Shown piece after piece: positions 23,157 to 34,765 of a stretch of DNA of 64,000 bases. The stretch comes from Ifrita kowaldi (Eukaryota; Chordata; Aves; Passeriformes; Cinclosomatidae). Position 1 is the first letter of the stretch; the number at the start of each line of letters is the position of its first letter. The notes below the pieces were generated by a model, which worked only from the letters and a program-made list of their open reading frames with translations, had not been told where the DNA came from and did not search any database. The stretch lies in assembly GCA_013398055.1 (NCBI GenBank), contig VZRS01012606.1:148911-212910 (forward strand). The letters are read 5' to 3'. The translations under genes were made by a program, and so were the position numbers.

Positions 23157-23858
23157 TGTTGTGGGTTGACCCTGAGTTGATGGACAGTTTTTTAGACTAA
23201 TGACGCTTCTCGCAATTTACCTATTTAAACCACGTGGAAGGGGCGGGACTCTCTCTTTCGTTCCGGCCGGCCTGCGGGAAGGTCGGGGGCGGGGGGGCTC
23301 CGGGCCCGGCCGGGCCGGGGCCCCGGGCCCTTTCTTTNNNNNNNNNNNNNNNNNNNNNNNNNNNNNNNNNNNNNNNNNNNNNNNNNNNNNNNNNNNNNNN
23401 NNNNNNNNNNNNNNNNNNNNNNNNNNNNNNNNNNNNNNNNNNNNNNNNNNNNNNNNNNNNNNNNNNNNNNNNNNNNNNNNNNNNNNNNNNNNNNNNNNNN
23501 NNNNNNNNNNNNNNNNNNNNNNNNNNNNNNNNNNNNNNNNNNNNNNNNNNNNNNNNNNNNNNNNNNNNNNNNNNNNNNNNNNNNNNNNNNNNNNNNNNNN
23601 NNNNNNNNNNNNNNNNNNNNNNNNNNNNNNNNNNNNNNAAAAAAAAAGGTGCTGGAGGGAGGGGAGAAGTTTGTTTTGACTTTCTTAAGTTTTTTTTCTT
23701 TCTCGTTTAATTCTGTTAGTAATAAAACAGTTTCTTTGTATCACAAATGTTTAAAGTTTGTGCCTGCTTTGGTTTTTTTTGTTTCTTTTAATTCTTCTAT
23801 CTCACACAAAAAAAATCAGTAAGTAATCCATATTCCAAACCAAATTCAACCCGCTACA
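23157..23858 (+). mobile_element. Solo ERV LTR with 5-bp target duplication
   Basis: It begins TGTTGTGGGTTGA and ends TCAACCCGCTACA, near-perfect terminal inverted repeats. It is flanked on both sides by gagct (23152-23156 and 23859-23863). The 5-bp duplication is typical of ERVL-type and some other avian ERVs. The 5' part is extremely GC-rich (from about 23240) and runs into an unresolved 301-base gap. After the gap are A-rich and T-rich sequence and an AATAAA near 23722. No internal viral genes are visible, so it is a solo LTR unless the gap hides more than its nominal size. Orientation follows the AATAAA. Confidence 0.85.
23338..23638. other. Assembly gap (301 N)
   Basis: The gap lies inside the LTR between a GC-rich stretch and an A run. 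The true length is unknown, and a full provirus cannot be ruled out from this sequence alone. Confidence 0.98.
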
Positions 23859-23863
23859 GAGCT

Positions 23864-24974
23864 TTACATCTTTAAACTTGAAGTGGCAATCTAGGTGTCA
23901 CAGCAAATCCTAATCTTCCATCACTTTTCTGGTGGCTAGTTAAGAAGACAACTCTAGCAGTGTGTTTTGGTTTGGTTTGACTTGATCTCTGATTTTCCTT
24001 GGTTAGCATGGAGCAAAATGATTCTCAGATATGCTAAGGATAGTTCATAGCCTCTGATTGCAGCTCATCAGTGATAAACAACCTTTCCCTAGCACACTCC
24101 TAAGTAGGAGGTAGCATTTGTTCTGCACTTGCTGGCTGTTTGTATCCCACTCCATTTGGGCAGTGGGTGGACAGTCTGAGTTGCCCACAGAATTTTTTAA
24201 AATTCTTTCATGGGAAAACCCATGGAAATGCATCTTGTCACTAAGTAAAACTGATGGTTCTGTACCCCTAATTCTTTTTGGCTGCAAATATCAGAAGAAA
24301 TACTATTTTCAGTGACAGAGGCCATGTTGAATTAGATCTAGCTGAAGTGGTTCTTCCCTCTCAGAGGTCTCTGCTGCACCTCATGTGGTGATGAGATGTC
24401 ACAGAGCAGGCTGACAAATGCAGCCACCACAGACGTTTCTGTCAGTGAGGAAGAGTGATCCCTGAGCTCCAAATGCTATTAAGTAAATGGATTGTTTAAA
24501 GATCTGATACACTTCTAAAACTGGTGGTAAATTTTTGTTGTGATACTTAGCAAATAGACAGGCTTCAGCCTTCAATGAAGGCAATCCATTAAGCGTTGAT
24601 GAACTTTTACGTGTTATTGTCTTAGCTGCACTGTTTAGGAAGCAAAGCAGTAGATATGAGCAGCTGTAGGTGCTGTGTTTTCATCTTACCTCCACAGAGT
24701 ATGCAGTCAGCAGTTGTCCTCTGGAATTCCAGCCTCCCCACACTCATCCTAGACCCTCTTGCATCCATTCCTAGCTCTGTGCAGTCAGGTAATAGCACTA
24801 TCAATATGTATCGTGACCATTCCCTAGCTGAGAAGCTTAAAATCCTTGTTTTATCCATGTTCCTCCTTGACCAATCCAGTATCTTCAACCTGCTCAAGTA
24901 CACAAGTATAAGCATCCAGCATTGTGGGCCCCAATGTGCAGCTTCCGCATGTAGGTGCTACAAGAGTACAACTA
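23864..24974. other. Non-coding stretch, no feature recognised
   Basis: No transposon hallmark. The 136-codon plus frame that starts at 24656 runs into the CR1 that begins near 24975 and has no domain. Confidence 0.5.
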
Positions 24975-25394
24975 CTGGTGTCCTGTATTCACACCCTGGT
25001 GAGACCTCACATGGAGTACTGTGTCCGTTTTTTGGGTCCCTAGTACCAGAGAAATGGAGCTCCTGAAGGGCTGTGAAGGTGATTATGGGGCTGGAGCATT
25101 CCTCTTCTGGAGGAAAGGCTGAGGGAACTGGGCCAGTTCAACCTGGAGAAGACTGAGAGGGAACCTTACCAATGTCTATAAATATCTGAAGAGGGTGTGT
25201 CCAGAGGATGGACCAGGCTCTTCTTGGTGGTGCTGGGCAATAGGATGAGAGGCAACAGGCTGAAAGTGGAACAGGAAGTTCCACATGAACATGAGGAAGA
25301 ACTTCTTTACTGTGCATGTGACCAAGCACTGGAACAGGCTGCCAGAGAGGTTACGGAGTCTCCTTCCCAGGAGATATTCAAAATTCACTTGGAC
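24975..25394 (+). mobile_element. CR1 LINE fragment (left part)
   Basis: Typical CR1 blocks in order: ggtgagacctcacatggagtactgtgtcc, a ggagctcctgaagggc-like block, ggagaagactgagagg, gaggaagaacttctttactgt, and ggaacaggctgccagagaggt. It stops dead at the single N at 25395. The last 228 bp (25167-25394) recur exactly at 26402-26629, where the CR1 continues to its normal 3' tail. The break at 25395 is therefore an assembly artefact, not a truncation. Confidence 0.92.
25167..25394 (+). repeat. 228-bp exact duplication, copy 1
   Basis: Identical by eye to 26402-26629. It ends at an N, and copy 2 begins immediately after an N, the signature of two overlapping contig ends that were not merged. Confidence 0.95.
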
Positions 25395-25395
25395 N
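25395..25395. other. Single-N assembly join
   Basis: Separates the CR1 end from unrelated sequence. See the contig-order finding. Confidence 0.98.
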
Positions 25396-25648
25396 TTGAA
25401 GAATGGCTTGACTTTGCTGTGTGTCACCATAGCTGGTGCATGTGCCCTGGCTCCCGATGGCACACGTTGAAATGCAAATGACAGCAGTAATTGGCTAGAG
25501 ATAAACCCAGCTGGAAGGGAACCGGGCGGCGGGGAGTGGAGTGCTTAAGTGACAATTACTGCTCTGCATCCCCCAGCATCCCCAGCAGCAGTTGCCTTTG
25601 GTCTCTGCTTTAGAGGAGTTGTAACACGTTGATTGGAGTGCTTCTCTG
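25396..25648. other. Unique part of a misplaced contig
   Basis: These 253 bp belong, by the overlap pattern, directly before the sequence at 26981. They include a GC-rich segment near 25526 (accgggcggcggggag). No gene seen. Confidence 0.6.
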
Positions 25649-26400
25649 TTAACATGTCTCACTTAGTTTCTTGTCTGATGCTGCTTTAGTGGGGAGGTGG
25701 AGGAAGGCTTCTCTTTGTTGAGGTGACTGTTTATTGTTTAATACTATTGAAATGTGTGTCGTTTGTCATGTCGTCTCCTAAGATTGACTAGCTGCCTTTT
25801 TTTTAAGATTAGGAGCTGCAAGGAGAGAAATAATACAAGCTAGATGTAGTATTAGCTGCAAGTTGGAAATAGGATTTAGTATTCCTGATAATTACAAATT
25901 TAAAAAGTACATTTCACACGGATCAGCTTAGGGGATAACATACTTCTTTCACATCTGAAGAAAAACACTGGTAGTCATAACTTAAATGGATAGATAATAT
26001 GTACATTTATTTTACTGAATAGTTATTTTTCAGTCTATACGTAATTTATCCTAAATTTGAAAATTATTTTTTACAGCTTGCAATTCAATACTAGCCATAG
26101 TTTGGAAGATTCTGACTGGGCTTCCTCGGTGTGTTTCCACCCTGACTTGCAGTATTAACAGGTGAAAGTAGTTAATTCAATAACATTTGTAAGTGACAAC
26201 CAAAACTTCCGTCTTTTAGATTTTAAAGACTGAGGAGAAGAGAGTCCAAGAGTCAGATGCTCATACTATGACAGAACAGGCTGGTCTGGCATGTCTAAGG
26301 CACAGTGTGAGCAATGAATATTGTAATGCTTGAGACATAACAAACTCCAGAGAAAACACAGGTTGCTTTCACCCATGGAAAGGTAATGCATTACATAAAA
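25649..26400 (+). repeat. 752-bp exact duplication, copy 1
   Basis: Identical by eye to 26981-27732. Copy 1 ends at the N at 26401, and copy 2 starts directly after the N at 26980. AT-rich, no gene seen. Confidence 0.95.
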
Positions 26401-26401
26401 N
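26401..26401. other. Single-N assembly join
   Basis: Junction between the two misplaced small contigs. Confidence 0.98.
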
Positions 26402-26720
26402 TACCAATGTCTATAAATATCTGAAGAGGGTGTGTCCAGAGGATGGACCAGGCTCTTCTTGGTGGTGCTGGGCAATAGGATGAGAGGCAACAGGCTGAAA
26501 GTGGAACAGGAAGTTCCACATGAACATGAGGAAGAACTTCTTTACTGTGCATGTGACCAAGCACTGGAACAGGCTGCCAGAGAGGTTACGGAGTCTCCTT
26601 CCCAGGAGATATTCAAAATTCACTTGGACACAATCCCGAGTTAATGAATTTTAGGGGACCCTGCGTGAGCAGGGAGGTTGGACTAGATCTCCAGTGGTCC
26701 TCTCCAACCTTACCGTTCTG
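26402..26720 (+). mobile_element. CR1 LINE fragment (right part, with 3' tail)
   Basis: The first 228 bp repeat the left CR1 part. The remainder reads through the CR1 3' end (gttggactagatctccag, then tcctctccaaccttaccgttctgtg). Joined at the overlap, the two parts form one ordinary 3' CR1 fragment. Confidence 0.92.
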
Positions 26721-26979
26721 TGTGAAGTAGTAAAGAATAGTCATACTGAAGTACACCAACTCTGCCTGCTGTGCAGCTTTGCAGCGCAAATGGATTTGGA
26801 GTAGAAAATGCAACCCGGGATGATGCAATATCGGGAGATGCATCAGAAACAAAATGTGTACCATTGGTATCCAGCGTGTCTTTCATGTGTGACCTCTTTC
26901 CCATCCCTGGCCATTGCGGCGCCCTGAGTGCCCCTTGGAGCACAGCGTGGTGTCGGGGCGGGGCGGGGGAGGGGAACGG
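26721..26979. other. Unique contig end, GC-rich
   Basis: Ordinary sequence turning strongly GC-rich after 26915. It ends in four G-runs (ggggcggggcgggggagggg) right before an N. The four runs can form a G-quadruplex, which would explain why assembly stopped here. Confidence 0.6.
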
Positions 26980-26980
26980 N
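26980..26980. other. Single-N assembly join
   Basis: Lies directly after the G-run cluster and before copy 2 of the 752-bp duplication. Confidence 0.98.
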
Positions 26981-27732
26981 TTAACATGTCTCACTTAGTT
27001 TCTTGTCTGATGCTGCTTTAGTGGGGAGGTGGAGGAAGGCTTCTCTTTGTTGAGGTGACTGTTTATTGTTTAATACTATTGAAATGTGTGTCGTTTGTCA
27101 TGTCGTCTCCTAAGATTGACTAGCTGCCTTTTTTTTAAGATTAGGAGCTGCAAGGAGAGAAATAATACAAGCTAGATGTAGTATTAGCTGCAAGTTGGAA
27201 ATAGGATTTAGTATTCCTGATAATTACAAATTTAAAAAGTACATTTCACACGGATCAGCTTAGGGGATAACATACTTCTTTCACATCTGAAGAAAAACAC
27301 TGGTAGTCATAACTTAAATGGATAGATAATATGTACATTTATTTTACTGAATAGTTATTTTTCAGTCTATACGTAATTTATCCTAAATTTGAAAATTATT
27401 TTTTACAGCTTGCAATTCAATACTAGCCATAGTTTGGAAGATTCTGACTGGGCTTCCTCGGTGTGTTTCCACCCTGACTTGCAGTATTAACAGGTGAAAG
27501 TAGTTAATTCAATAACATTTGTAAGTGACAACCAAAACTTCCGTCTTTTAGATTTTAAAGACTGAGGAGAAGAGAGTCCAAGAGTCAGATGCTCATACTA
27601 TGACAGAACAGGCTGGTCTGGCATGTCTAAGGCACAGTGTGAGCAATGAATATTGTAATGCTTGAGACATAACAAACTCCAGAGAAAACACAGGTTGCTT
27701 TCACCCATGGAAAGGTAATGCATTACATAAAA
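26981..27732 (+). repeat. 752-bp exact duplication, copy 2
   Basis: Same sequence as 25649-26400. It continues without a break into 27733 and beyond, so this is the copy anchored to the right-hand flank. Confidence 0.95.
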
Positions 27733-28907
27733 GATTCCACGAGCTCCCTTGCAGGAGTGTTTCACCTTGAAAGCCTATAAAGTAGAGAAATGGCAGGGAT
27801 AAAAATTCCAGAATAGATAGTAAAGCTGCAGCAGTAAGTAGTGTGCTGTCAGTCTCTGGATCAAAGCAGTGATAACAAATGCAGCAACTGAAGAAGAGTT
27901 TAAAGACCTGGGAAAATCAGCCAGGAGGGCAGTAATGGCTCCATCTGCCCACTAATGTGAACAGGCTGTAAATGATAGAGGACATAGCTTGTAGGAGTGT
28001 ATAAAGACCACAAACAGTGTTTGGAAATGGGGTTGGTTTTGGTTTTCTAAAATATTCAAGAGGAAGACTGTTTTCTTTCTAGGAGTAAATATGTCTGGCC
28101 CCTTTCAGCAGCTAGTTTTATGTCTTCCAGTAGTTATCCTCATAAAAGAATGTGGTTGCACTGTACTGTGAAATGCTGTCTCATCTCATCTTTTAGGTTA
28201 CCAGACTGGGCAGGTCACTGTTTTAGTGGGAGACACTAATATGACTAATTGTAGAGGGAGAGGGAAAGGTGATAATTTTACTGAAAAACATGACACTCCT
28301 GCACAGCCTAACACTCAGGTACCTACAGCTTAAATGCCTTGATTCCATGCCCAGGTATTGTTAGCTGCGTGATGAAGAATAAAGGGAAAACATAGCTTAC
28401 ATGAAATGTCTGCTTTTAAGAAAGGTACAGGATGGAGCAGAATAGAACTGCTCTTGCACGCTCCTGATCTAGGGCTGATCTGCAGCTTGAAGCAACTTCA
28501 GCATTATTTATGCACCCTAGTGGTCTGACACACAAGTAGAGGTGACTTACATTAGTGTAACTGACTGAGATATCGCCCTGAGCTATCTGCTGTCTTCTGC
28601 TATACAGGTGGCAGAGCTGCTCATGGTAGCTTTTGAATCTATGGTTTGCAGCCTGATGTCTTACGGATACTGAACCTGGTGTCTGCCGACCTAAAAATGG
28701 GGTGGTTGTTACAAGCCAGGATTGGCTATACAGCACGCAGCTGTCCATGGGGCAAACAATTTGATCAGCTGTCCCAAGTAAGCCAAAATATGCTCATGAG
28801 TGAGTGTGTGCCCTGGGATACTGTGCACTGGCCACAGGACCATGGCAGGTCTGCAGTCCTGTCTGATAGGGGCCCACCGAAATGTAGTTTTGGGGATTCT
28901 TGTTTCA
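27733..28907. other. Non-coding stretch, no feature recognised
   Basis: No transposon or exon hallmark. The frames at 28416-28969 are short and overlap on both strands. Confidence 0.5.
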
Positions 28908-29560
28908 TGCTGCTGGCTGAACATGAGCCAGCTGTGCCCAGGTGGCCAAGAAGGCTGATGGCATCCTGACCTGGATCAATAATGTGGCCAGCAGGACCAG
29001 AGCTGTGATTGTCCCCTGTACTTGGCAGTGGTGAGGCCACACCTCGAGTGCTGTGTCCAGTTCTGGGCCCCTCACGACAAGAAAGACGTTGAGGTGCTGG
29101 AGCGTGTCCAGAGAGGGCAATGGAGCTGGGGAAAGGTCTAGAACACAAGTCCTGTGAGGAGCAGCTGAGGGAGCTGGGGGTGTTTAGTCTGGAGAAAAGG
29201 GGGCTCAGGGGAGACCTTATCACTCTCTAGAACTCCCTGTAAGGAGGGTGTAGCCAGGTGGGAGTTGGCCTCTTCTCCCAGGTAACAAGTGAAAGGATCA
29301 GGGAAAATGGCCTCAAGTTGTGCCTGGAGAGGCTTAGGTTGGATATAGGAAAAATTTCTTCACAGAAAGGGTTGTAAAGCATTGAAACAGGCTGCCCAGA
29401 GAGGTGGTGGAATCACTATCTCTGGAAGTTTTCAAAAAATGTTTAGATACGGCACTTGAGGACATGGTTTAATGGTGAACGTGGTGAGGGTGCTGGTTTG
29501 ATGGTTGAACTTGATGATCTAAAACGTTTTTTCCAACCTTCATGATTCCATGATTCTATA
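28908..29560 (+). mobile_element. CR1 LINE 3' fragment
   Basis: It starts with the end of the CR1 second open frame (ggctgaacatgagccagctg, then gtggccaagaaggctgatgg). It continues through the ggtgaggccacacctcgagtg and gaggagcagctgagggagctggg blocks and the aggctgcccagagaggtggtgg block. It ends in the typical tail with repeated atgattc words at 29543-29560. It is 5'-truncated, carries many stops, and has no reverse transcriptase domain. At about 650 bp it is the most complete CR1 of the window. Confidence 0.94.
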
Positions 29561-32500
29561 TTGCTGCTTGGAAACCTTTCCAGGGAAGACCATGAAGTCA
29601 GCTGTAGAGCTAGCTCTCATTTTTGCCACACCACGGGAGCTTTCATGTTGATCTTCCCTTCCCTGTTTCTCTTTCACTACACAAGTACTGAAGCAAGAGC
29701 TGAAATTTCACCTTGTGTATTTTGGATGAAGTGTTTACTCAGGAATTTGAAAAATGTTATTAGTAGTTATCCCTTTTCCTAGAAAAAGGGTGTTAACAGT
29801 AATGTCTAACCCAATTCCAGGTTTTTTTGCTCACCTAACTTCTCGCCACATTGTCAATCTGCAATATTCATCCTATTGTGCTCTGTGTTTCCATGCGTTG
29901 ATAAACAGCTGCTGCATATCCTCCTCCTGTTCATGGATGAGTTGCTTCAGTCAATGAGACTGTATAGGGTTTCCAAAGCTCCTTGGGATTCTTTTAGATA
30001 ACAGACACTATGTACACCAAAGTTATTAATGTTAATGTGGTGCCTAGCATCAAGGAAGGGTTTTTTTCAGGAAAGAGGAATGAAAGAATGATCAGGTTGT
30101 AATTACCAGAAAAGAAGACTGAGGAAACTAATTAAAAAGAGCCTGAAACAAGGTGGAGTACTTCTTTGACTTAATATGAGGAAGATCAATTTCTCTCCTA
30201 GTTGTTGGCTGCACTGAGCAGCTCTATTTTAGCCCATTTTGAGGATCTGGCCCTGAAAAAAAAATTAAGAACCTAATTGTTTACTGCATGAAACTGATGA
30301 CCGCAGTGTGTCTCTGAATCCATCAGCTTGGTGCTACTGAATGTGATTACATGTTTATATGAATAAAAGAGTCACACAGAATGACGACACAATTTTATAG
30401 TGTAATGGAAGAGAAAAGAGTATAAGGAGAGAAAAAAAATACTTAAATGAGAAGAGACAAATATTAATGCAGGGCAGAGCAATAGTTGGTGAGGGGAAAA
30501 TAAGCTGAATATGAGTCATGCAAGTAGTGAAGTGTATGCTTTTGTAGGAAAGCTACAGACCAAGATGAATGAAAGGAATTTAAAGGGACAATTATATTAA
30601 AAAAAAAAAAAAAGAGTAATTTTCTTCCAGAATTATATTAGAAATCCACTAGAGAGCTGATGAGCCTGAATAGCTCAGGAGGCTCAAGGGACAATTAAGA
30701 AGAGAAAATTAGAATATGAAATACTTTTTACACTGGTCTTCTATACAGAGGAATACCTGTAATACTCTCTATACAGAGCATAACCTTACCTTTTGGTAAA
30801 GAGTTGGCAGGAGTAGAGATACTTTCATAGTTAATAAGCCCTTACTGAATCTCATGATTTAGCAGGCAGTGATACAAGTATGAGACTTGGACTCTGTTTT
30901 AACTTTGCCCCATAAGGCCGTTGTCGGTGCTTAATTTTCCTGGTCTTCAAAATGGAGATAAAGATAGTGGCTTTGTTGTTAAAGCAGTTTGAGATTGACC
31001 GACATGTATATGTAAATGTAGAGAGTATTAATATTATTAATATTTGGACTACATTAATCTATTAAGTCAGCAGTTAATTTCTTTAGTATTAGCTGAATTA
31101 CCTCCTAGGAAAAAACAACCTCAAAATAAATGTGATTTAATTTATCATTACAGCTATAATAATAATCTGGAAGATTGCCAGTGCTCTTTTTATTGAGGTG
31201 GGAGAGATGATAAGGGTGATCCAGGGAATTATAAACTCATGACCCTCATTTAAGTGCCTAAGAAAATTGTTGAGAAAGTCATTATAGATGTCATTATAAA
31301 GTACCTGAGGTGCAAACCAGCATAACTTTCTCTAAGTGTAAACTTCCTCTAGTTTATTCTATTAGAATTCTTTCAAAAAGTTAAGGTAGTGCACAATGGG
31401 AGAAATGTTAGGTATATTGTAACTTATTTACACTCCTAAAAAGCTTTTGTTGAAGTCTCTCAGAGGAGGCTGTTAGGGAAAGCTGGTAGTCAAGGGGTGG
31501 GTCTTACAGTCATACTGGAGGTTTAATAACAATCTTAAATAGGAAGCAAAGAAATTGCAAATTTGTACTAGGGGAAATGGCTGGTTTGTCATAGTGGGAA
31601 AATGTTAATAGCAGAGCACCTCAGGGTATGGAATGATGACAGTACTAATGGTCTGGGAGAGAGGTGAAGCCGCTTGATTACCAACCCTTAAAAGAGATAC
31701 AACATTTGTGTTGTCAATCAAGGGTACGTAGATGAACTGGGAAACCTTCCAAGAGCAGTTTTCAAAGTGCTTAGTCCAGCTGAACCCTCAGTGTGAGGAA
31801 ACCTCCCCTGGAGCATTAAGAACTTTGGTGGTGCCCAAAGGTAAGACAAACTCAGGCATATAATAAATATTTGACAATACTTTCAAGTGTTTATGGCAAA
31901 GTCATGTGAAAGCCTCTTCAAGAGGCTCAATGGTGAAATAGTCAACTTTGCATGAGGAGGTCAGCAGGGGTTATGTCCAGCACTGATCCATGCTTAGAAA
32001 ATAGCCTTGTTCTGGAAACAGAACAAGTTGGCTAATGCAGGCTTGGCCTTATTGGTTGGGACAGAACCAGTTAAAACCAGTGTCTTCTGGGATGTTTTTG
32101 TGCCAAATTGTATTTATTCTTCTGATTTTTGGTAGCGGCCATTAGCAGATCCCAAGGGGGCAGAGAGCGATCCTTCTTATATCTTGCCTTTAAGCCTTCC
32201 AGTTTGTGATGGCCAAGGAAATTTCTCAACCAAAGACCTTCATGTTTAGAAACAATTCTAAGGACAGCAAAGGGAATCTACAGTCTATTAACCTGTATTA
32301 ATCCCTGGTTGAGCCCATTCCTAGTTTTGGTCTGCACCCACAATTGCCCAGTTTTCTGCAGTTGCACAGCAAGCAGCTTTTTCCTGTTGGTTTCAAACCT
32401 TTTCCAAAAGGCTCAGAGATAGCTTGTTGTAAAACCTGGAAAGAGAAGAAATACTTTTCTGTGTGACTTTCACTACACACAATTTCCAGCTTCTGGTATC

Positions 32501-32784
32501 TACTTCCTCACTGTTTTGTCAATTGTTAGGCTGTCTCGGAAGATTATTTTTGTTTATTCTGTTTATTAAAACTCCCTAAATCACTGGAAATCCATGTAGC
32601 TTTCCTGCTACCCACCCCCTATGCTTTGTACCCTTTTAACATACTAAAATGGCTCATTGGCAGATATGACAAGGATTAGTGCAATGCAGAGTAATCTTTG
32701 TGGCTGGGAGTAGTGGGAGACATGAGGCGGAAAGAGAATATGGGAGCTCCTCTTTGTAGTAATATGTATTTAAACCCTGATGGT
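29561..32784. other. Non-coding stretch with a poly-A run
   Basis: AT-rich. Fifteen As at 30599-30613. No supported exon or transposon. Confidence 0.5.
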
Positions 32785-33060
32785 GTGCACTAGCCAAGCT
32801 CTCACTCAGGACCGGACTCAACACCTGAACTCAATTGTTACTCAAATTGAGTTCAGGCCACCTCAACCCTGAAGTGCTCATTAACCTCCTACAAACAGCT
32901 GTAGCTGCAGGGCGGGCACAAGCCCTATAAATCTAGCCCTGGGAGGAGCCAGGGTTGGGCTGGTTGTTCCTGATTGCTGTGTGCTGCTGGAGCTCTGCTC
33001 TGAGAAATCATAATCCAAGACTCAGAAGACTGTGAGCTTTGGCACACCTCTTTTTTGGTA
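32785..33060 (+). promoter_or_regulatory. TATA promoter-like or LTR-like segment
   Basis: A compact block unlike its AT-rich surroundings. It has a perfect 13-bp inverted repeat (32824-32857), a GC-rich stretch (gcagggcgggcacaagc), then cctataaat at 32925-32933 followed by GC-rich sequence. This is the layout of a TATA-driven start site. Similar arrangements are found in avian LTRs, but I could not find convincing TG...CA ends or a target duplication. It could equally be a host promoter. Confidence 0.35.
32824..32857. repeat. Perfect inverted repeat, 13-bp arms
   Basis: cctgaactcaatt (32824-32836), an 8-base spacer, then aattgagttcagg (32845-32857). It lies about 70 bp upstream of the TATA-like sequence. 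Confidence 0.9.
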
Positions 33061-34715
33061 CTTGTGAGTTAAAGGGTTTTGCACCCTAAGCATGACTTTA
33101 CATCCCCTAAATACTCATCCATACTGCTCTATGTTTGTACATTCTCATGTTCAAAAGAGTTGTTCCAAAAACTAGAGGATTTTTACAGCTTGTGAGTAGT
33201 TCTTAAGAAAACATGCAAGATGCTGAAAACATGTCGTCAGATTTTATCTGTTTGGAAGTGAATATGCATTGTTTTCCCTTTTATTGTGGGGTTCCCCTGG
33301 ATACCTGCATGCCTCTGGATACACTTTTTTCTTCAGTGAAGAAATGGAGACGTGTGGGCTGATGCAAAACTCAACCCATGCCTCCAGATGTGAAAAGCTA
33401 ATGCGTTCAGAGACTGTTTTCATGCACACTCTTGAATATAAAGGAGACACATTGGGGGAAACACAGCAGGAATTCTTTATGTTCTGCGGCTTCCCAGCCT
33501 GTTCCTTATGCTCATGCAGCAAACCTCATTGGACAGCTATTCTCAGGCTATTTTTTTTCCCTGTGGGAGCAGTCTCTTCAGTTTAGCCCTTTGTTGCTGT
33601 GGCTTCTGCTGTAGCTTTACTACTCTCTTAGATTTCTTAGAGCAGCCCTTCAAAGCCAAACGTCCCTTTTTCCAGAAAGGCACGTGGCAGTAAACTGGGG
33701 GATGGTTAGTGTGGGAAATGTAAATCTGATCGAAGGAGTGATAGTTTAAACAAACTTCAGCCCCATTCCAGAAGGGCCTTTGATGCTCATGATGTGCCCT
33801 GTTTATTAAGGTGGGAAGGGCACATGCTGCCCACCTCTGGGACTGCAGAATTTAGTTGCTCTGTTTTAGGCTTCTGTGTAGGTGAAATGGCAAATACATG
33901 CCCTGTTTACTAGAGCAGTGATGAAATCTGATCTGCCAGAATTTAGTGTGTACTTCTACCAAGCCAGAAGCATTATGGTGTTAATCCCCTTCCCACTTTG
34001 CCCTGCCGGGGTGGGAATGTACACTGAGGTAGAGCTGGTTCCTCTCTGCCCCTGCCGTCTGTCATAGCACTAGCAGAAGTTTGTGTAGATAAATGGCTTT
34101 ATCCACTTCAGCCCAAACAAGCAAATGTGGCCTCAGAGCAAGGAGTCACCTGCTTACATTGTAGCAGAGAGCATTCATTACCCCAAATCCTTTTCTCTGT
34201 TGTTCCCTCTGTGTCACTGCTCACCTCCTGGGGTCTCAGTTTTCATCGTGATTCCTACAGTGAGAATTTTTTATGTGTGAGTTTGAACGTGTTTATTTTC
34301 TTTTCATAGTAGAAGGGGAAAATGTTACATTGCACTGAAAAGAAATTACTTGGGGAAAAGAAGTTTTCAGAAGTGATGTTTATTTCACCATCACTTCTTA
34401 AAAACTTGATAGCTATCTTTCATAATTAAAGTTTGTTCATTATCTGGTTTTACATCAGGCAGAATTTAAAAAAATAAAGGGTGTGGGGCACCTCTCTATT
34501 CTTAATTGAACAGTTCTTTTGAAGTCTGTAAAATATTTAATGAGTGGTTTGGGGATTTTGTTGTTTTGCTTTTGAATATTTTGAATTTTTTTCTTTTTTT
34601 TCTTTTAAACACAATCCTGTCCATAGGTTATCTTCACGCAACTGGGAAGATCATTCTAATACTTACAGTATTTTTAAATGTTTGCAGTTCTGGTAAATTA
34701 GTAAACTCCAACTAT
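33061..34715. other. Non-coding stretch, no feature recognised
   Basis: No supported gene. Small overlapping frames near 33244-33693 occur on both strands. Confidence 0.5.
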
Positions 34716-34765
34716 GTAAGATGATCTTAAAGATCTTTTTTAACCTAAATGATTCTATGATTATA
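34716..34765 (+). mobile_element. CR1 3' tail remnant
   Basis: gatgatcttaaagatc followed by ttaacctaaatgattctatgattat is the terminal CR1 tail, about 50 bp. The rest is missing or too decayed to see. Confidence 0.7.

Noticed and set aside
23200..23710. Long open frames through the 301-N gap
   Set aside because: The frames are open only because Ns carry no stop codons. The real sequence is an LTR.
25197..25481. Repeated open frames of 70-95 codons at 25.2 and 26.4 kb, suggesting a duplicated gene
   Set aside because: They fall in CR1 sequence, and the duplication is an assembly overlap.
28765..29223. 152-codon minus-strand open frame
   Set aside because: It is largely the antisense of a CR1 element (from 28908) and so not a host gene.
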